From positions 1 to 35,140 of the forward strand of contig CAWUID010000021.1 in NCBI GenBank assembly GCA_963922315.1: a stretch of 35,140 nucleotides of DNA, read 5' to 3'. This stretch comes from JAHDBG01 sp963922315 (GTDB lineage Bacteria > Pseudomonadota > Gammaproteobacteria > Chromatiales > Chromatiaceae). Position numbers and translations under genes: made by a program. Shown one piece after another: positions 6,404-14,522 of the stretch. Below the pieces are notes generated by a model, which was not told the origin of the DNA, did not search any database, and saw only the letters and a list, made by a program, of their open reading frames with translations. Each line of letters begins with the position of its first letter. The first letter of the stretch is position 1.

Positions 6404-8392
6404 TCAGACCGGGTCCACATCCAGACTCCAACTGATGCCACGCGGTATCGACTGAGCCTGCACATAATCACGCAACGCCCGGGCCAGATCCTGCACACAC
6501 TGGCGCCGGGCTGATTGCAACAACAAATGTACCCGATATTTACCCACCCGACGCGCCATCGGGGCAGGCACCGGACCCCAGCAAGTGACCGCAGTAGTCT
6601 GTTGCTGTACCCAGGCAGCGACCTGTTGCAGAAAACGTTCCGGCGGTTCAGCCTGTTTCGCTTCCGCCCGGATCAGCACCTGGTACGCATACGGTGGATA
6701 ACCGGCGGCCTCACGTTCTGCCAGCGCCGCCTGTGCGAAGGCCGGATAGCCTTCACGCAATAATGTGTGCCAGACCGGATGATCCGGATGACGAGTCTGA
6801 ATCAGCACCTGTCCTGGTCGATCACCACGCCCCGCCCGCCCGGCGACCTGCATCAACAATTGCGCCATCCGTTCACTGCCACGAAAATCAGCACTGTACA
6901 GGCCACCATCCGCATTCAGAATGCCGACCAGAGTGACATGCGGAAAGTGATGGCCTTTTGCCAGCATCTGGGTACCAACCAGAATCGCCGCCTCAGCCGC
7001 ATGCACCTGATCCAGCAAAGCCTGCAAACTACCCTTCTGGCTGGTCGCATCCCGGTCTATGCGCAATAAAGGCACCTCCGGAAACTGATCGCGCAAGAAA
7101 TCACCGACCTTTTCCGTGCCCTGCCCGAGCGGATGCAGATCATATGCGGCACAAGCCGGACATTGGCGCGGTATCGCCTGTTGTGCACCACAATGGTGGC
7201 AACGCAACACATTTTGTGCCCGGTGCACCGTTTGATACGCGTCACACTGCGCACATTCCGAAATCCAGTCACAACTGTAACAAGTCAGCACCGGTGCATA
7301 ACCACGCCGGTTAATAAAGATTATGGCTTGCTCACCTGCTGCCAGCGTGTCTTGTAACGCAGTCAACAAGGGTTCCGACAGGCCAGCCGACAAAGGTTGA
7401 TCGCGAATATCCAACAGATGCAGATCAGGCGGCAATGCCGACCCGGCCCGCTGTTGCAGCCTGAGCCGCTGATAACCCCGAAAAGCGACGTTATGCATAC
7501 TCTCCAGCGAGGGCGTGGCTGAACCAAGTATCACCGGGCAACCTGCGCGCTGCGCCCGGATTACCGCCATGTCACGCGCCGAATAACGCAGCCCTTCTTG
7601 TTGCTTGTACGCAGGTTCATGTTCTTCATCGACAATCACGATCCCCAGACGCGGTATCGGATTCAGCACACACGAACGAGTCCCGACCACAAACGGCGTC
7701 AGGCCGAGGCGCACCTGATGCCAGGCACGCTCACGTTCGGTATCGTTCAGCCCCGAGTGCAACACACTCACCCCGCAGGTAAAACGCTCGGTAAAACGTT
7801 GCTGCAACTGGGGTGTCAGCGCAATTTCAGGCACCAGCAACAACACGCACTGCTCCCGCGCCAGCACTTGTTGCGCCAGTTGCAGATAGACTTCGGTCTT
7901 GCCGCTGCCGGTGACACCCTCCAGTAAAAAGACAGCAAACTGACCCAACTGCGCCTGCACTGCCTGAATCGCCGCTTGTTGTTCCGCATTCAGCGGATAA
8001 TCCGCCTCGCGACACACTGGCTGTACTGCCTGCGGCGGCACAGCCAGTGCTTTTTGCCGTTTGCGCAACCGCACCGGCAAAGCCGCGAGAATCACTTCAC
8101 CTGGCGGATACTGGTAATAGCGCGCAATCCAGTCCAGGCAAGCCAGATCGGCTTCGCTGAGCAAAGGCGTCTCATCCAGACACCGCAATACCCGCCGCAA
8201 CTTCGCCACCTTGACAGACGTGTCCGTCACCAGTGCTACCACCATTCCGATCTTGCGCGTACGGGCAAATGGTACCAATACCCGGCAACCCACCAGGCAG
8301 GCAGGCTCTTGCTCTTCTTCTTGTGGCGGCAAATAGTCAAAATGGTGATAAAACGGGCCGTTTAATGCGATCCGCAGATAGTCTTGTGCCAT
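6404..8392 (-). CDS. priA: primosomal protein N' (replication restart helicase PriA)
   Basis: PriA is the 3'-to-5' superfamily 2 helicase that recognises stalled or repaired replication forks and starts reloading of DnaB. Residues 1-105 form the 3' DNA-binding domain (MAQDYLRIALNGPFYHHFDY). Walker A is GVTGSGKTE at 159-167, and the Walker B/DEEH box is VDEEHEPAYKQ at 254-264. The family-specific zinc module follows with CYSCDWISECAQC and CHHCGAQQAIPRQCPAC. Helicase motif VI is seen as QVAGRAGRGDRPG. At 662 residues it is somewhat shorter than E. coli PriA (about 730). It is divergent from nrdA across a 138-bp gap and no partner gene is linked. Confidence 0.97.
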   Translation of the reverse strand: MAQDYLRIALNGPFYHHFDYLPPQEEEQEPACLVGCRVLVPFARTRKIGMVVALVTDTSVKVAKLRRVLRCLDETPLLSEADLACLDWIARYYQYPPGEVILAALPVRLRKRQKALAVPPQAVQPVCREADYPLNAEQQAAIQAVQAQLGQFAVFLLEGVTGSGKTEVYLQLAQQVLAREQCVLLLVPEIALTPQLQQRFTERFTCGVSVLHSGLNDTERERAWHQVRLGLTPFVVGTRSCVLNPIPRLGIVIVDEEHEPAYKQQEGLRYSARDMAVIRAQRAGCPVILGSATPSLESMHNVAFRGYQRLRLQQRAGSALPPDLHLLDIRDQPLSAGLSEPLLTALQDTLAAGEQAIIFINRRGYAPVLTCYSCDWISECAQCDAYQTVHRAQNVLRCHHCGAQQAIPRQCPACAAYDLHPLGQGTEKVGDFLRDQFPEVPLLRIDRDATSQKGSLQALLDQVHAAEAAILVGTQMLAKGHHFPHVTLVGILNADGGLYSADFRGSERMAQLLMQVAGRAGRGDRPGQVLIQTRHPDHPVWHTLLREGYPAFAQAALAEREAAGYPPYAYQVLIRAEAKQAEPPERFLQQVAAWVQQQTTAVTCWGPVPAPMARRVGKYRVHLLLQSARRQCVQDLARALRDYVQAQSIPRGISWSLDVDPV

Positions 8393-8419
8393 AAGCCGCC
8401 TGCACCCGATTTGTAAATC

Positions 8420-8434
8420 TGATCAGCGTGATCA
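8420..8434. promoter_or_regulatory. palindrome in the priA-nrdA divergent intergenic region
   Basis: TGATCAGCGTGATCA consists of two TGATCA half-sites separated by GCG, 14 bp downstream of a TTTGTAAA-like tract. It lies in the 138-bp gap between two divergent genes and may be an operator. It does not match the NrdR box, and no paired NrdR boxes are visible. No confident promoter could be assigned to either gene in this gap. Confidence 0.3.
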
Positions 8435-8530
8435 GGAGAGATACAGTATTATTGCACAGGCTTAAGCCATCTGTTTCTTCATACCCTAACTCCTTGCCAA
8501 ACCTCATTATTCCACTGGAATTTCTCCTTC

Positions 8531-11368
8531 ATGCTGAACAACCCGACTCCTGACTCCGCCACTGACCTGACAGCCCATGCACCAGGTGAACTGCATGTGA
8601 TGCGCCGCAACGGCAAGGTCACCCACTTCGATGCATCAAAAATTAATGTAGCGATGGCAAAGGCTTTCCTGGCAGTCGAAGGCGACTCAGCCACCGTATC
8701 CAACCGCATTCATGAGGCAGTCGCCACACTTACCGATCAGGTTGTCGCAGTCCTGCACCGGCGTAACCCGACTGGTGGCATGGTACATATTGAAGACATT
8801 CAGGATCAGGTGGAACTGGCGCTGATGCGTCAGGGTGAACATAAGATCGCCCGTGCGTATGTGCTGTACCGTGAAGAACATGCACGTGAAAGAGCCAAGG
8901 CTGCCGCAGCACCGCCCGCTGAACCAGTGTTGCATGTCACGCTGGCAGATGGCAGCACACGACCGCTGGACAAGGCTCAGCTGACCACCCTGGTGACAGA
9001 AGCCTGTGCCGGGCTGGACGCAGTACAGGCGGAAGTGATTCTGCAGGATACTTACCGCAACCTGTTTGATGGGGTGCGGACGGAAGATGTGGACAAGGCG
9101 CTGGTGATGAGCGCCCGAGCCCTGATCGAACAAGAGCCGAACTACTCGTATGTCGCCGCGCGCCTGTTACTGCACAATCTACGCCACGAGGCCTGCAACT
9201 TTCTGCAACTGAGCCAGCCAGTACACAGCCAGGCCGCGATGTCCGAGGCGTATGCCGATTATTTTCAGACTTATATCCAGCGCGCCATCATGCTGGAATT
9301 GCTGGATCCACAATTAGCTGACTTCGACCTGGCATTATTAGGCAATGCCTTGCTGGCAGAGCGCGATCTGCAATTCACTTATCTTGGCCTGCAAACCCTG
9401 TATGACCGCTACTTCATCCATTCAGATGGCGTCCGATTTGAATTGCCACAAGTCTTCTTTATGCGCGTCGCGATGGGCCTGGCGCTGCATGAAACCGAAC
9501 GTGAAACCCGCGCTCTGGAATTTTACCGGCTGCTTTCCAGCTTCGATTTCATGAGCTCGACCCCAACCCTGTTCAACTCCGGCACACTGCGCCCACAGTT
9601 ATCCAGTTGTTATCTCACCACCGTGCCGGATGATTTGAGCGGAATTTACAGCTCAATCAAGGATAACGCCTTGCTCTCCAAATTTGCCGGTGGCCTGGGC
9701 AACGACTGGTCACGGGTACGTGGCATGGGTGCCAACATCAAAGGCACGAATGGCAAGTCACAAGGTGTGGTGCCCTTCCTGAAAGTAGCAAACGATACTG
9801 CCGTCGCCGTGAATCAGGGAGGCAAACGCAAGGGAGCCGTCTGTGCTTATCTGGAGACCTGGCACATTGATCTGGAAGAATTTCTGGAACTGCGCAAAAA
9901 CACCGGAGATGACCGGCGCCGTACCCATGATATGAACACCGCAAACTGGGTCCCCGATCTGTTTATGCAACGGGTTGCCGAAGACGGCGACTGGACTTTA
10001 TTCTCGCCGGATGAAACACCTGACCTGCACGAACTGAGCGGTCAGGCATTCAACCAGGCGTATCAGCAATATGAAGCGGCTGCCGCACGCGGCGAATTAC
10101 GTACCAGCAAACAAGTGAAGGCACAGGCTTTATGGCGCAAAATGCTCGGCATGTTATTCGAGACTGGCCACCCCTGGATCACCTTCAAAGACCCCTGCAA
10201 CCTGCGTTATACAAACCAGCATGTCGGTGTGGTGCATTCGTCCAACCTGTGCACGGAAATCACACTACATAACAACGACGACGAAATTGCCGTTTGTAAC
10301 CTGGGCTCCATCAACCTGGCCGCCCATATTGATCCGGAACATGGGTTGGATCAGGCAAAATTACAGCGTACGATCAACACAGCGATGCGGATGCTGGACA
10401 ATGTGATTGATTACAACTATTACAGTGTGCCGCAGGCGAAACATTCCAACCAACAACACCGCCCGGTCGGGCTCGGCATCATGGGCTTTCAGGACGCACT
10501 GTACAAACTACGCCTGCCCTATACCAGCGAAGCTGCCATCACCTTTGCCGATTGCAGTATGGAAGCGGTCAGCTATTATGCGATCCAGGCCTCCACTGAT
10601 CTGGCAGCAGAGCGCGGTACCTACGAGACCTTCCCCGGCTCACTCTGGAGCCAAGGCATATTGCCGTATGATTCGATTCGCCGCCTGGCGGCAGAACGTG
10701 GTGATTATCTGCAAATGGATAACAGCCAGACACTCGACTGGGCCAGCCTGCGCGACCGGGTACAACGCATCGGGATGCGCAACTCCAACACCCTGGCTAT
10801 CGCTCCGACCGCCACCATTTCCAACATCTGTGGGGTGAGCCAGTCAATTGAGCCGACTTACCAGAACCTGTTCGTCAAATCGAATCTGTCTGGCGAATTC
10901 ACGGTCGTCAACCCCTACCTGGTGCAGGATCTGAAGGCACATGGTCTGTGGGACCAGGTGATGGTAAACGACCTGAAATATTACGACGGCTCAGTACAGG
11001 CCATCGAACGGATTCCGGAAGATCTGAAACAACTGTATGCCACTGCATTTGAAATAGATGCCCGCTGGTTAGTCGAAGCCGCCTCCCGCCGCCAGAAATG
11101 GATAGACCAGGCACAAAGCCTGAACTTGTATATGGCAGAGCCTTCCGGAGTTAAACTGGACAACCTGTACAAGCTGGCCTGGGTACGCGGGTTAAAGACA
11201 ACCTATTACCTGCGCTCCATGGGCGCTACCCATGTCGAAAAATCGACCATGGCCAGCAGCCAGGCAAACCAGCTCAGTGCGGTCGGCGGTACCTATGGTG
11301 CGACAGCCGATGCCACAGCACCAGCCGCCTGTAGCATACTGGATCCGGATTGCGAAGCCTGCCAATAG
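8531..11368 (+). CDS. nrdA: class I ribonucleoside-diphosphate reductase, alpha (large) subunit
   Basis: This enzyme reduces ribonucleoside diphosphates to deoxyribonucleotides together with a radical-bearing beta subunit. The 945-residue protein has two consecutive ATP-cone domains: the first near 23-110 (VMRRNGKVTHFDASKINVAM), the second near 135-225 (LHVTLADGSTRPLDKAQL), an arrangement known from Pseudomonas-type NrdA. The catalytic barrel shows SSCYLTTVPDD (active-site Cys), NLCTEI (NxCxE) and the radical-transfer pair in TTYYLRSMGATH. The tail carries the shuttle cysteines C941 and C944 in DPDCEACQ. The ATG at 8531 is the first in frame; the ribosome-binding site is weak. No nrdB follows: mreC begins 36 bp downstream, so the beta subunit must be encoded elsewhere. 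Confidence 0.97.
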   Translation: MLNNPTPDSATDLTAHAPGELHVMRRNGKVTHFDASKINVAMAKAFLAVEGDSATVSNRIHEAVATLTDQVVAVLHRRNPTGGMVHIEDIQDQVELALMRQGEHKIARAYVLYREEHARERAKAAAAPPAEPVLHVTLADGSTRPLDKAQLTTLVTEACAGLDAVQAEVILQDTYRNLFDGVRTEDVDKALVMSARALIEQEPNYSYVAARLLLHNLRHEACNFLQLSQPVHSQAAMSEAYADYFQTYIQRAIMLELLDPQLADFDLALLGNALLAERDLQFTYLGLQTLYDRYFIHSDGVRFELPQVFFMRVAMGLALHETERETRALEFYRLLSSFDFMSSTPTLFNSGTLRPQLSSCYLTTVPDDLSGIYSSIKDNALLSKFAGGLGNDWSRVRGMGANIKGTNGKSQGVVPFLKVANDTAVAVNQGGKRKGAVCAYLETWHIDLEEFLELRKNTGDDRRRTHDMNTANWVPDLFMQRVAEDGDWTLFSPDETPDLHELSGQAFNQAYQQYEAAAARGELRTSKQVKAQALWRKMLGMLFETGHPWITFKDPCNLRYTNQHVGVVHSSNLCTEITLHNNDDEIAVCNLGSINLAAHIDPEHGLDQAKLQRTINTAMRMLDNVIDYNYYSVPQAKHSNQQHRPVGLGIMGFQDALYKLRLPYTSEAAITFADCSMEAVSYYAIQASTDLAAERGTYETFPGSLWSQGILPYDSIRRLAAERGDYLQMDNSQTLDWASLRDRVQRIGMRNSNTLAIAPTATISNICGVSQSIEPTYQNLFVKSNLSGEFTVVNPYLVQDLKAHGLWDQVMVNDLKYYDGSVQAIERIPEDLKQLYATAFEIDARWLVEAASRRQKWIDQAQSLNLYMAEPSGVKLDNLYKLAWVRGLKTTYYLRSMGATHVEKSTMASSQANQLSAVGGTYGATADATAPAACSILDPDCEACQ

Positions 11369-11404
11369 TAACCACTGCATCAACTCACCTGAAAGGCAAA
11401 CACG

Positions 11405-12253
11405 ATTAAACCTCTGTTTACTGCAGGCACGCCCCGTGCGCTGCAACTCTTCTGTATCACGTGCCTCAGTGTGGCACTGATGGTGTGGGACAACCAATAC
11501 CCACACCTGCAACAAGCCCGTGCAACTCTGTCTGTACTCGTCTCACCATTACGCCTGATCGCCGAGCTACCGGTCATAGCCAGTCTCAGTCTGCAGAACT
11601 GGCTCACCACCCGGCATCAACTGCAAGACGAAAATACGACTCTGCATCAACATAACCTGCAACTGCAGGCCAGGTTGCAGAAATACATGATGCTACAGGC
11701 AGAAAATCAGCATTTGCGCGAACTGTTGGGCTCATCCACTGAACTGCCAAGTGAACGCATGCTGATTGCACAGCTTTCTTCTATAGACCTGGATCCTCAT
11801 CAACAGCAAGTGATTATCAACAAAGGCACCCGGGACGGCGCTTTCGTCGGACAACCCGTTCTGGACGCTGCTGCGGTGATGGGGCAAATTAAACGGACTA
11901 CACCCTTTTCCGCCACCGTTTTGCTGATCACCGACGCCAACCACGCCCTGCCAGTACAAATCGTACGTAATGGCCTGCGCACTATCGCTGTTGGCACCGG
12001 ACGCATTGATGCGCTGGAACTGCCCTACCTGCCTGATCACACAGACATTCAGGTAGGCGACCAGCTGGTCACATCCGGCCTGGGAGGCACTTTCCCGGCA
12101 GGCTATCCGGTCGCTACTGTCACACAGATCGACCAGCGACCAAACCAAATGTTTGCTTACATTAAGGCAGAACCCCTGGCATATTTAGATCGAAGCCGTG
12201 AAGTCCTGTTGGTATGGGAAGATAAGACGATGCTGGCCCAGCATACGCCATGA
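11405..12253 (+). CDS. mreC: rod shape-determining protein MreC, apparent ATT start
   Basis: MreC is the bitopic inner-membrane scaffold of the elongasome that links cytoplasmic MreB to periplasmic wall synthases. The best-conserved part is VIINKGTRDGAFVGQPV...GQIKR, then LPVQIVRNGLR and LVTSGLGGTFPAGYPVA. The first standard start in frame, GTG 11471, would remove the N-terminal anchor. The frame is open back to 11393 (stop TGA 11390-11392). The codons from ATT 11405 read IKPLFTAGTPRALQLF, matching the MKPxFxxGPS N-terminus of the family residue for residue, followed by the membrane helix through LSVALMVW. A GAAAGG motif ends 8 bases before the ATT. No ATG, GTG or TTG occurs between 11393 and 11471. 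A coiled coil spans about residues 70-115. The stop overlaps mreD (ATGA). Predicted length 282 residues. Confidence 0.92.
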   Translation: MKPLFTAGTPRALQLFCITCLSVALMVWDNQYPHLQQARATLSVLVSPLRLIAELPVIASLSLQNWLTTRHQLQDENTTLHQHNLQLQARLQKYMMLQAENQHLRELLGSSTELPSERMLIAQLSSIDLDPHQQQVIINKGTRDGAFVGQPVLDAAAVMGQIKRTTPFSATVLLITDANHALPVQIVRNGLRTIAVGTGRIDALELPYLPDHTDIQVGDQLVTSGLGGTFPAGYPVATVTQIDQRPNQMFAYIKAEPLAYLDRSREVLLVWEDKTMLAQHTP

Positions 12254-12729
12254 AGCTGTCCGGCCCGATCCTGATCTGGCTTACTTTGTTACCTGCGCTG
12301 ATACTGAGCATCATACCCTTACCGGAGTGGGCACGACCTTATCGACCAGAATGGGTCAGCCTGGTACTGATCTACTGGTGCATCGCACTGCCACACCGTA
12401 TCGGAGTCGGCACCGGCTTCAGCCTGGGGATATTGCTCGACACCCTGACCGGCACCTTGTTCGGACAACATGCCCTCAGCCTCAGTTTGCTGGCCTATCT
12501 CAGCCATACTTTTTACACCCAACTGCGCGTCATGCCACTAGGTCAACAGGCATGGGCTGTGCTGTTACTGCTCACCATCGGCCACATCCTGAACCAAGTG
12601 ATTACCGGCGCCACCTCACGCTTATCATTTGCACCCGGCTATTGGTGGATACCCCTCATCAGTGCCCTGCTCTGGCCCTGGATATTCGCTACATTACGTG
12701 ATCTGCGGCGCCGTTACTATATCCGCTAG
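12250..12729 (+). CDS. mreD: rod shape-determining membrane protein MreD
   Basis: MreD is a small polytopic inner-membrane protein that acts with MreC, RodA and PBP2 in lateral wall synthesis. The 159-residue sequence is very hydrophobic with about five predicted membrane segments: ILIWLTLLPALILSII, WVSLVLIYWCIALP, the GTGFSLGILLDTLTGTLFGQHAL region typical of the family, WAVLLLLTIGHIL, and WWIPLISALLWPWIF. It ends in the basic tail RDLRRRYYIR. The ATG overlaps the mreC stop by 4 bases, indicating translational coupling. No mreB lies upstream; nrdA occupies that position, so the usual mreBCD cluster is split here. Confidence 0.93.
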   Translation: MKLSGPILIWLTLLPALILSIIPLPEWARPYRPEWVSLVLIYWCIALPHRIGVGTGFSLGILLDTLTGTLFGQHALSLSLLAYLSHTFYTQLRVMPLGQQAWAVLLLLTIGHILNQVITGATSRLSFAPGYWWIPLISALLWPWIFATLRDLRRRYYIR

Positions 12730-12741
12730 CGACAAAACAGA

Positions 12742-12770
12742 TTGCAACCACCACAACCACCTCCTATAAT
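12742..12770 (+). promoter_or_regulatory. predicted sigma-70 promoter for ssrA
   Basis: TTGCAA (12742-12747) and a perfect TATAAT (12765-12770) are separated by 17 bp, directly after the mreD stop. Transcription would start near 12777 and run into the tmRNA gene with a precursor leader of about 134 nt. Confidence 0.75.
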
Positions 12771-12798
12771 CTGATTCAATTACACACGGGTTCATCTG

Positions 12799-12865
12799 AA
12801 AATGTCGTGAGTGAAGCAAAGACGAGGCAAAAAAGCGCCGTGCACCAGCGGTACACGAACATTTT
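12799..12865 (+). other. inverted repeat in the tmRNA precursor leader
   Basis: AAAATGT-CGTG at 12799-12809 pairs with CACG-A-ACATTTT at 12854-12865, giving an 11-bp stem with one bulged base and a loop of about 44 nt. The stem is followed by two more T residues (12866-12867). It could be a processing structure or a weak intrinsic terminator between the promoter and the mature tmRNA. It could also be the relic of a dispersed palindromic repeat. Function is unknown. Confidence 0.4.
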
Positions 12866-12910
12866 TTAACCAAGTATTTACGAACGCAACAATTTTCAGA
12901 GGTACCCGAT

Positions 12911-13294
12911 GGGGGCGACACGGCATTCGACGTGGGCCACAAAGCCTGAGGGGCATGCCGAGGTACAGCATACCTCGTAAAACCAGCTGTCAATCTTATA
13001 GTTGCCAACGACGACAACTACGCACTCGCCGCTTAAACACCGGTAGAATGCCATCTGGCCGGAGCCGTGCTTATGCGTCCGGTGGATACTCCAGTAGTAT
13101 CATCAGGTGTCATAGCTCATAAGATCGCAACCAGGTCAGTCCGGAACCCAGTTGCTAAATTTTTATCGGAATCGCTGCAGAACAGGCTCTGTCATACCAG
13201 GCCAACTGCGGTTAAAACTGCTGGCATGACTAAGCATGTAGAACCGACGGTGGCGGACTTGCGGACGCGGGTTCGACTCCCGCCGCCTCCACCA
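12911..13294 (+). ncRNA. ssrA: transfer-messenger RNA (tmRNA)
   Basis: tmRNA rescues ribosomes stalled on truncated mRNA by adding a degradation tag. The 5' end GGGGGCG pairs with CGCCTCC just before ACCA at the 3' end, forming the 7-bp acceptor stem with one G-U pair. The T arm GGGTTCGACTCCC lies at 13269-13281. The tag-reading frame encodes ANDDNYALAA followed by TAA, with codons GCC AAC GAC GAC AAC TAC GCA CTC GCC GCT at 13003-13032. This is the standard one-piece proteobacterial form, 384 nt long. The CCA is encoded. smpB is not adjacent. Its 3' end is a common integration site, but no duplicated 3' end is visible nearby. Confidence 0.97.
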
Positions 13295-13329
13295 GATTCT
13301 TCCCGATTGTTATCTTCTCTACTAAAAAA

Positions 13330-13362
13330 GGCCAGTCTGAACCACCAGACTGGCCTTTTTTT
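13330..13362 (+). terminator. intrinsic terminator downstream of ssrA
   Basis: GGCCAGTCTG (13330-13339), loop AACCAC and CAGACTGGCC (13346-13355) form a perfect 10-bp stem followed by seven T residues. An A-run on the other side makes it potentially bidirectional. It separates tmRNA from the Fic gene, whose own ribosome-binding site starts 19 bp later. Confidence 0.93.
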
Positions 13363-13390
13363 ATCCCGGTTACCCACACTGGGAGGCAAC

Positions 13391-14422
13391 ATGTCATATC
13401 AGCCACCCTACACCATCACCACGACAATCCTGAATCAGGTCGCCACAATCAGCGAAGCCATCGGGCGATTAACTGTGCTCACTGACCAGGAACAAGCCTT
13501 GCGGCTGCGACGCATCAACCGCGTCCGCACCATTCACGGCTCACTGGCGATTGAGGGCAACACCCTGAGCGAGGGACAGATTACCGCTATCCTGGAAGGC
13601 AAACAGGTCATCGCGCCACCTCGCGAAGTGCAGGAAGTAAAAAACGCCCTGGCCGCCTACGATCGGTTCGACACCTGGCAACCCGGGTCCGAAACAGACC
13701 TGCTGGCAGCACACCAGATACTGATGTCAGGTCTTATCGACGAAACCGGCCGGTATCGACAGGGCGGCGTGGGAATCCTGTCAGGGCAGGAAGTCATCCA
13801 CATGACACCACCTGCCGACCGCGCACCCTATCTGATGGCCGATCTGCTCAACTGGCTGACTACAACCGACGCTCACCCGCTTATCGTCAGCTCAGTGTTC
13901 CATTACGAATTCGAGTTCATCCATCCATTCGCCGACGGCAATGGCCGTATGGGAAGACTGTGGCAAAGCCTGATCCTGGCACGCTGGAACCCTCTGTTTG
14001 CCAATCTCCCGGTAGAAAACCTGATCTTTGAGCACCAGGCTGAGTATTACCAGGCATTACAGGCAAGCACGCAACAAACCAACTCTGCACCCTTTATCAC
14101 CTTCATATTGCAGACGATACTGGATACCATCACCACCCCCCAAGACACCCCCCAAGACACCCCCCACGACACCCCCCCGGTCACCCCCCAGGTCGACGAG
14201 CTACTGGCAGCAATCCGGGGCGAAATGGATCGCGAATCATTACAAACTGCTCTGGGCTTGTCAGACCGGAAATCGTTCCGAGAGCGCTACCTCAAACCAG
14301 CACTCGCCGACAAGCTGATTGAGATGACGATCCCCGACAAACCCAGCAGCCGTCTGCAGAAATACCGCCTGACCGATCAGGGTCGCCAGTATCTCGTCCT
14401 GAATGCCACCGGATCGCCTTGA
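13391..14422 (+). CDS. Fic family protein (probable AMP-transferase, class II)
   Basis: Fic enzymes usually transfer AMP from ATP onto hydroxyl side chains of target proteins. The 343-residue protein has the inhibitory helix motif SLAIEGN at 51-57, placing it in the class with an N-terminal self-inhibition motif. The catalytic loop HPFADGNGRMGR is intact at 178-189 with His178. A Fic_N-type segment precedes it and a winged-helix-like tail (about 265-335) follows. The linker at about 249-268 is made of five TPxx repeats, a feature seen in related Fic/winged-helix proteins. The ATG at 13391 has GGGAGG 4 bases upstream; the frame stays open further upstream only because it crosses tmRNA. Target unknown. 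It lies alone between two terminators. Confidence 0.92.
   Translation: MSYQPPYTITTTILNQVATISEAIGRLTVLTDQEQALRLRRINRVRTIHGSLAIEGNTLSEGQITAILEGKQVIAPPREVQEVKNALAAYDRFDTWQPGSETDLLAAHQILMSGLIDETGRYRQGGVGILSGQEVIHMTPPADRAPYLMADLLNWLTTTDAHPLIVSSVFHYEFEFIHPFADGNGRMGRLWQSLILARWNPLFANLPVENLIFEHQAEYYQALQASTQQTNSAPFITFILQTILDTITTPQDTPQDTPHDTPPVTPQVDELLAAIRGEMDRESLQTALGLSDRKSFRERYLKPALADKLIEMTIPDKPSSRLQKYRLTDQGRQYLVLNATGSP
14135..14194 (+). repeat. five tandem 12-bp units inside the fic gene
   Basis: The units ACCCCCCAAGAC, ACCCCCCAAGAC, ACCCCCCACGAC, ACCCCCCCGGTC and ACCCCCCAGGTC encode TPQD, TPQD, TPHD, TPPV and TPQV. Each contains a run of six or seven C. The 12-bp period keeps the frame if units are gained or lost, while slippage in a C-run would shift the frame. 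Confidence 0.95.
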
Positions 14423-14466
14423 AACAAGACACATTCTCGGCCGGTTCTGGGTGCCATAAGCATACG

Positions 14467-14500
14467 AAAAGCCCGTGCCGCTTACACGACACGGGCTTTT
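14467..14500. terminator. bidirectional intrinsic terminator between fic and the cytochrome gene
   Basis: AAAAGCCCGTG (14467-14477) and CACGGGCTTTT (14490-14500) form a perfect 11-bp inverted repeat with a 12-nt loop. It lies between two convergent genes. The A/T ends serve as short U-tracts in both directions. Confidence 0.85.
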
Positions 14501-14522
14501 CACGATCTACAACAAACTCAAC

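Noticed and set aside
13067..13390. N-terminal extension of the Fic reading frame
   Set aside because: The extension translates tmRNA and its terminator. ATG 13391 has a good ribosome-binding site and the expected family start.
13270..14520. Genomic island integrated at the ssrA 3' end
   Set aside because: No integrase and no second copy of the tmRNA 3' end are visible downstream; after the Fic gene come ordinary genes.
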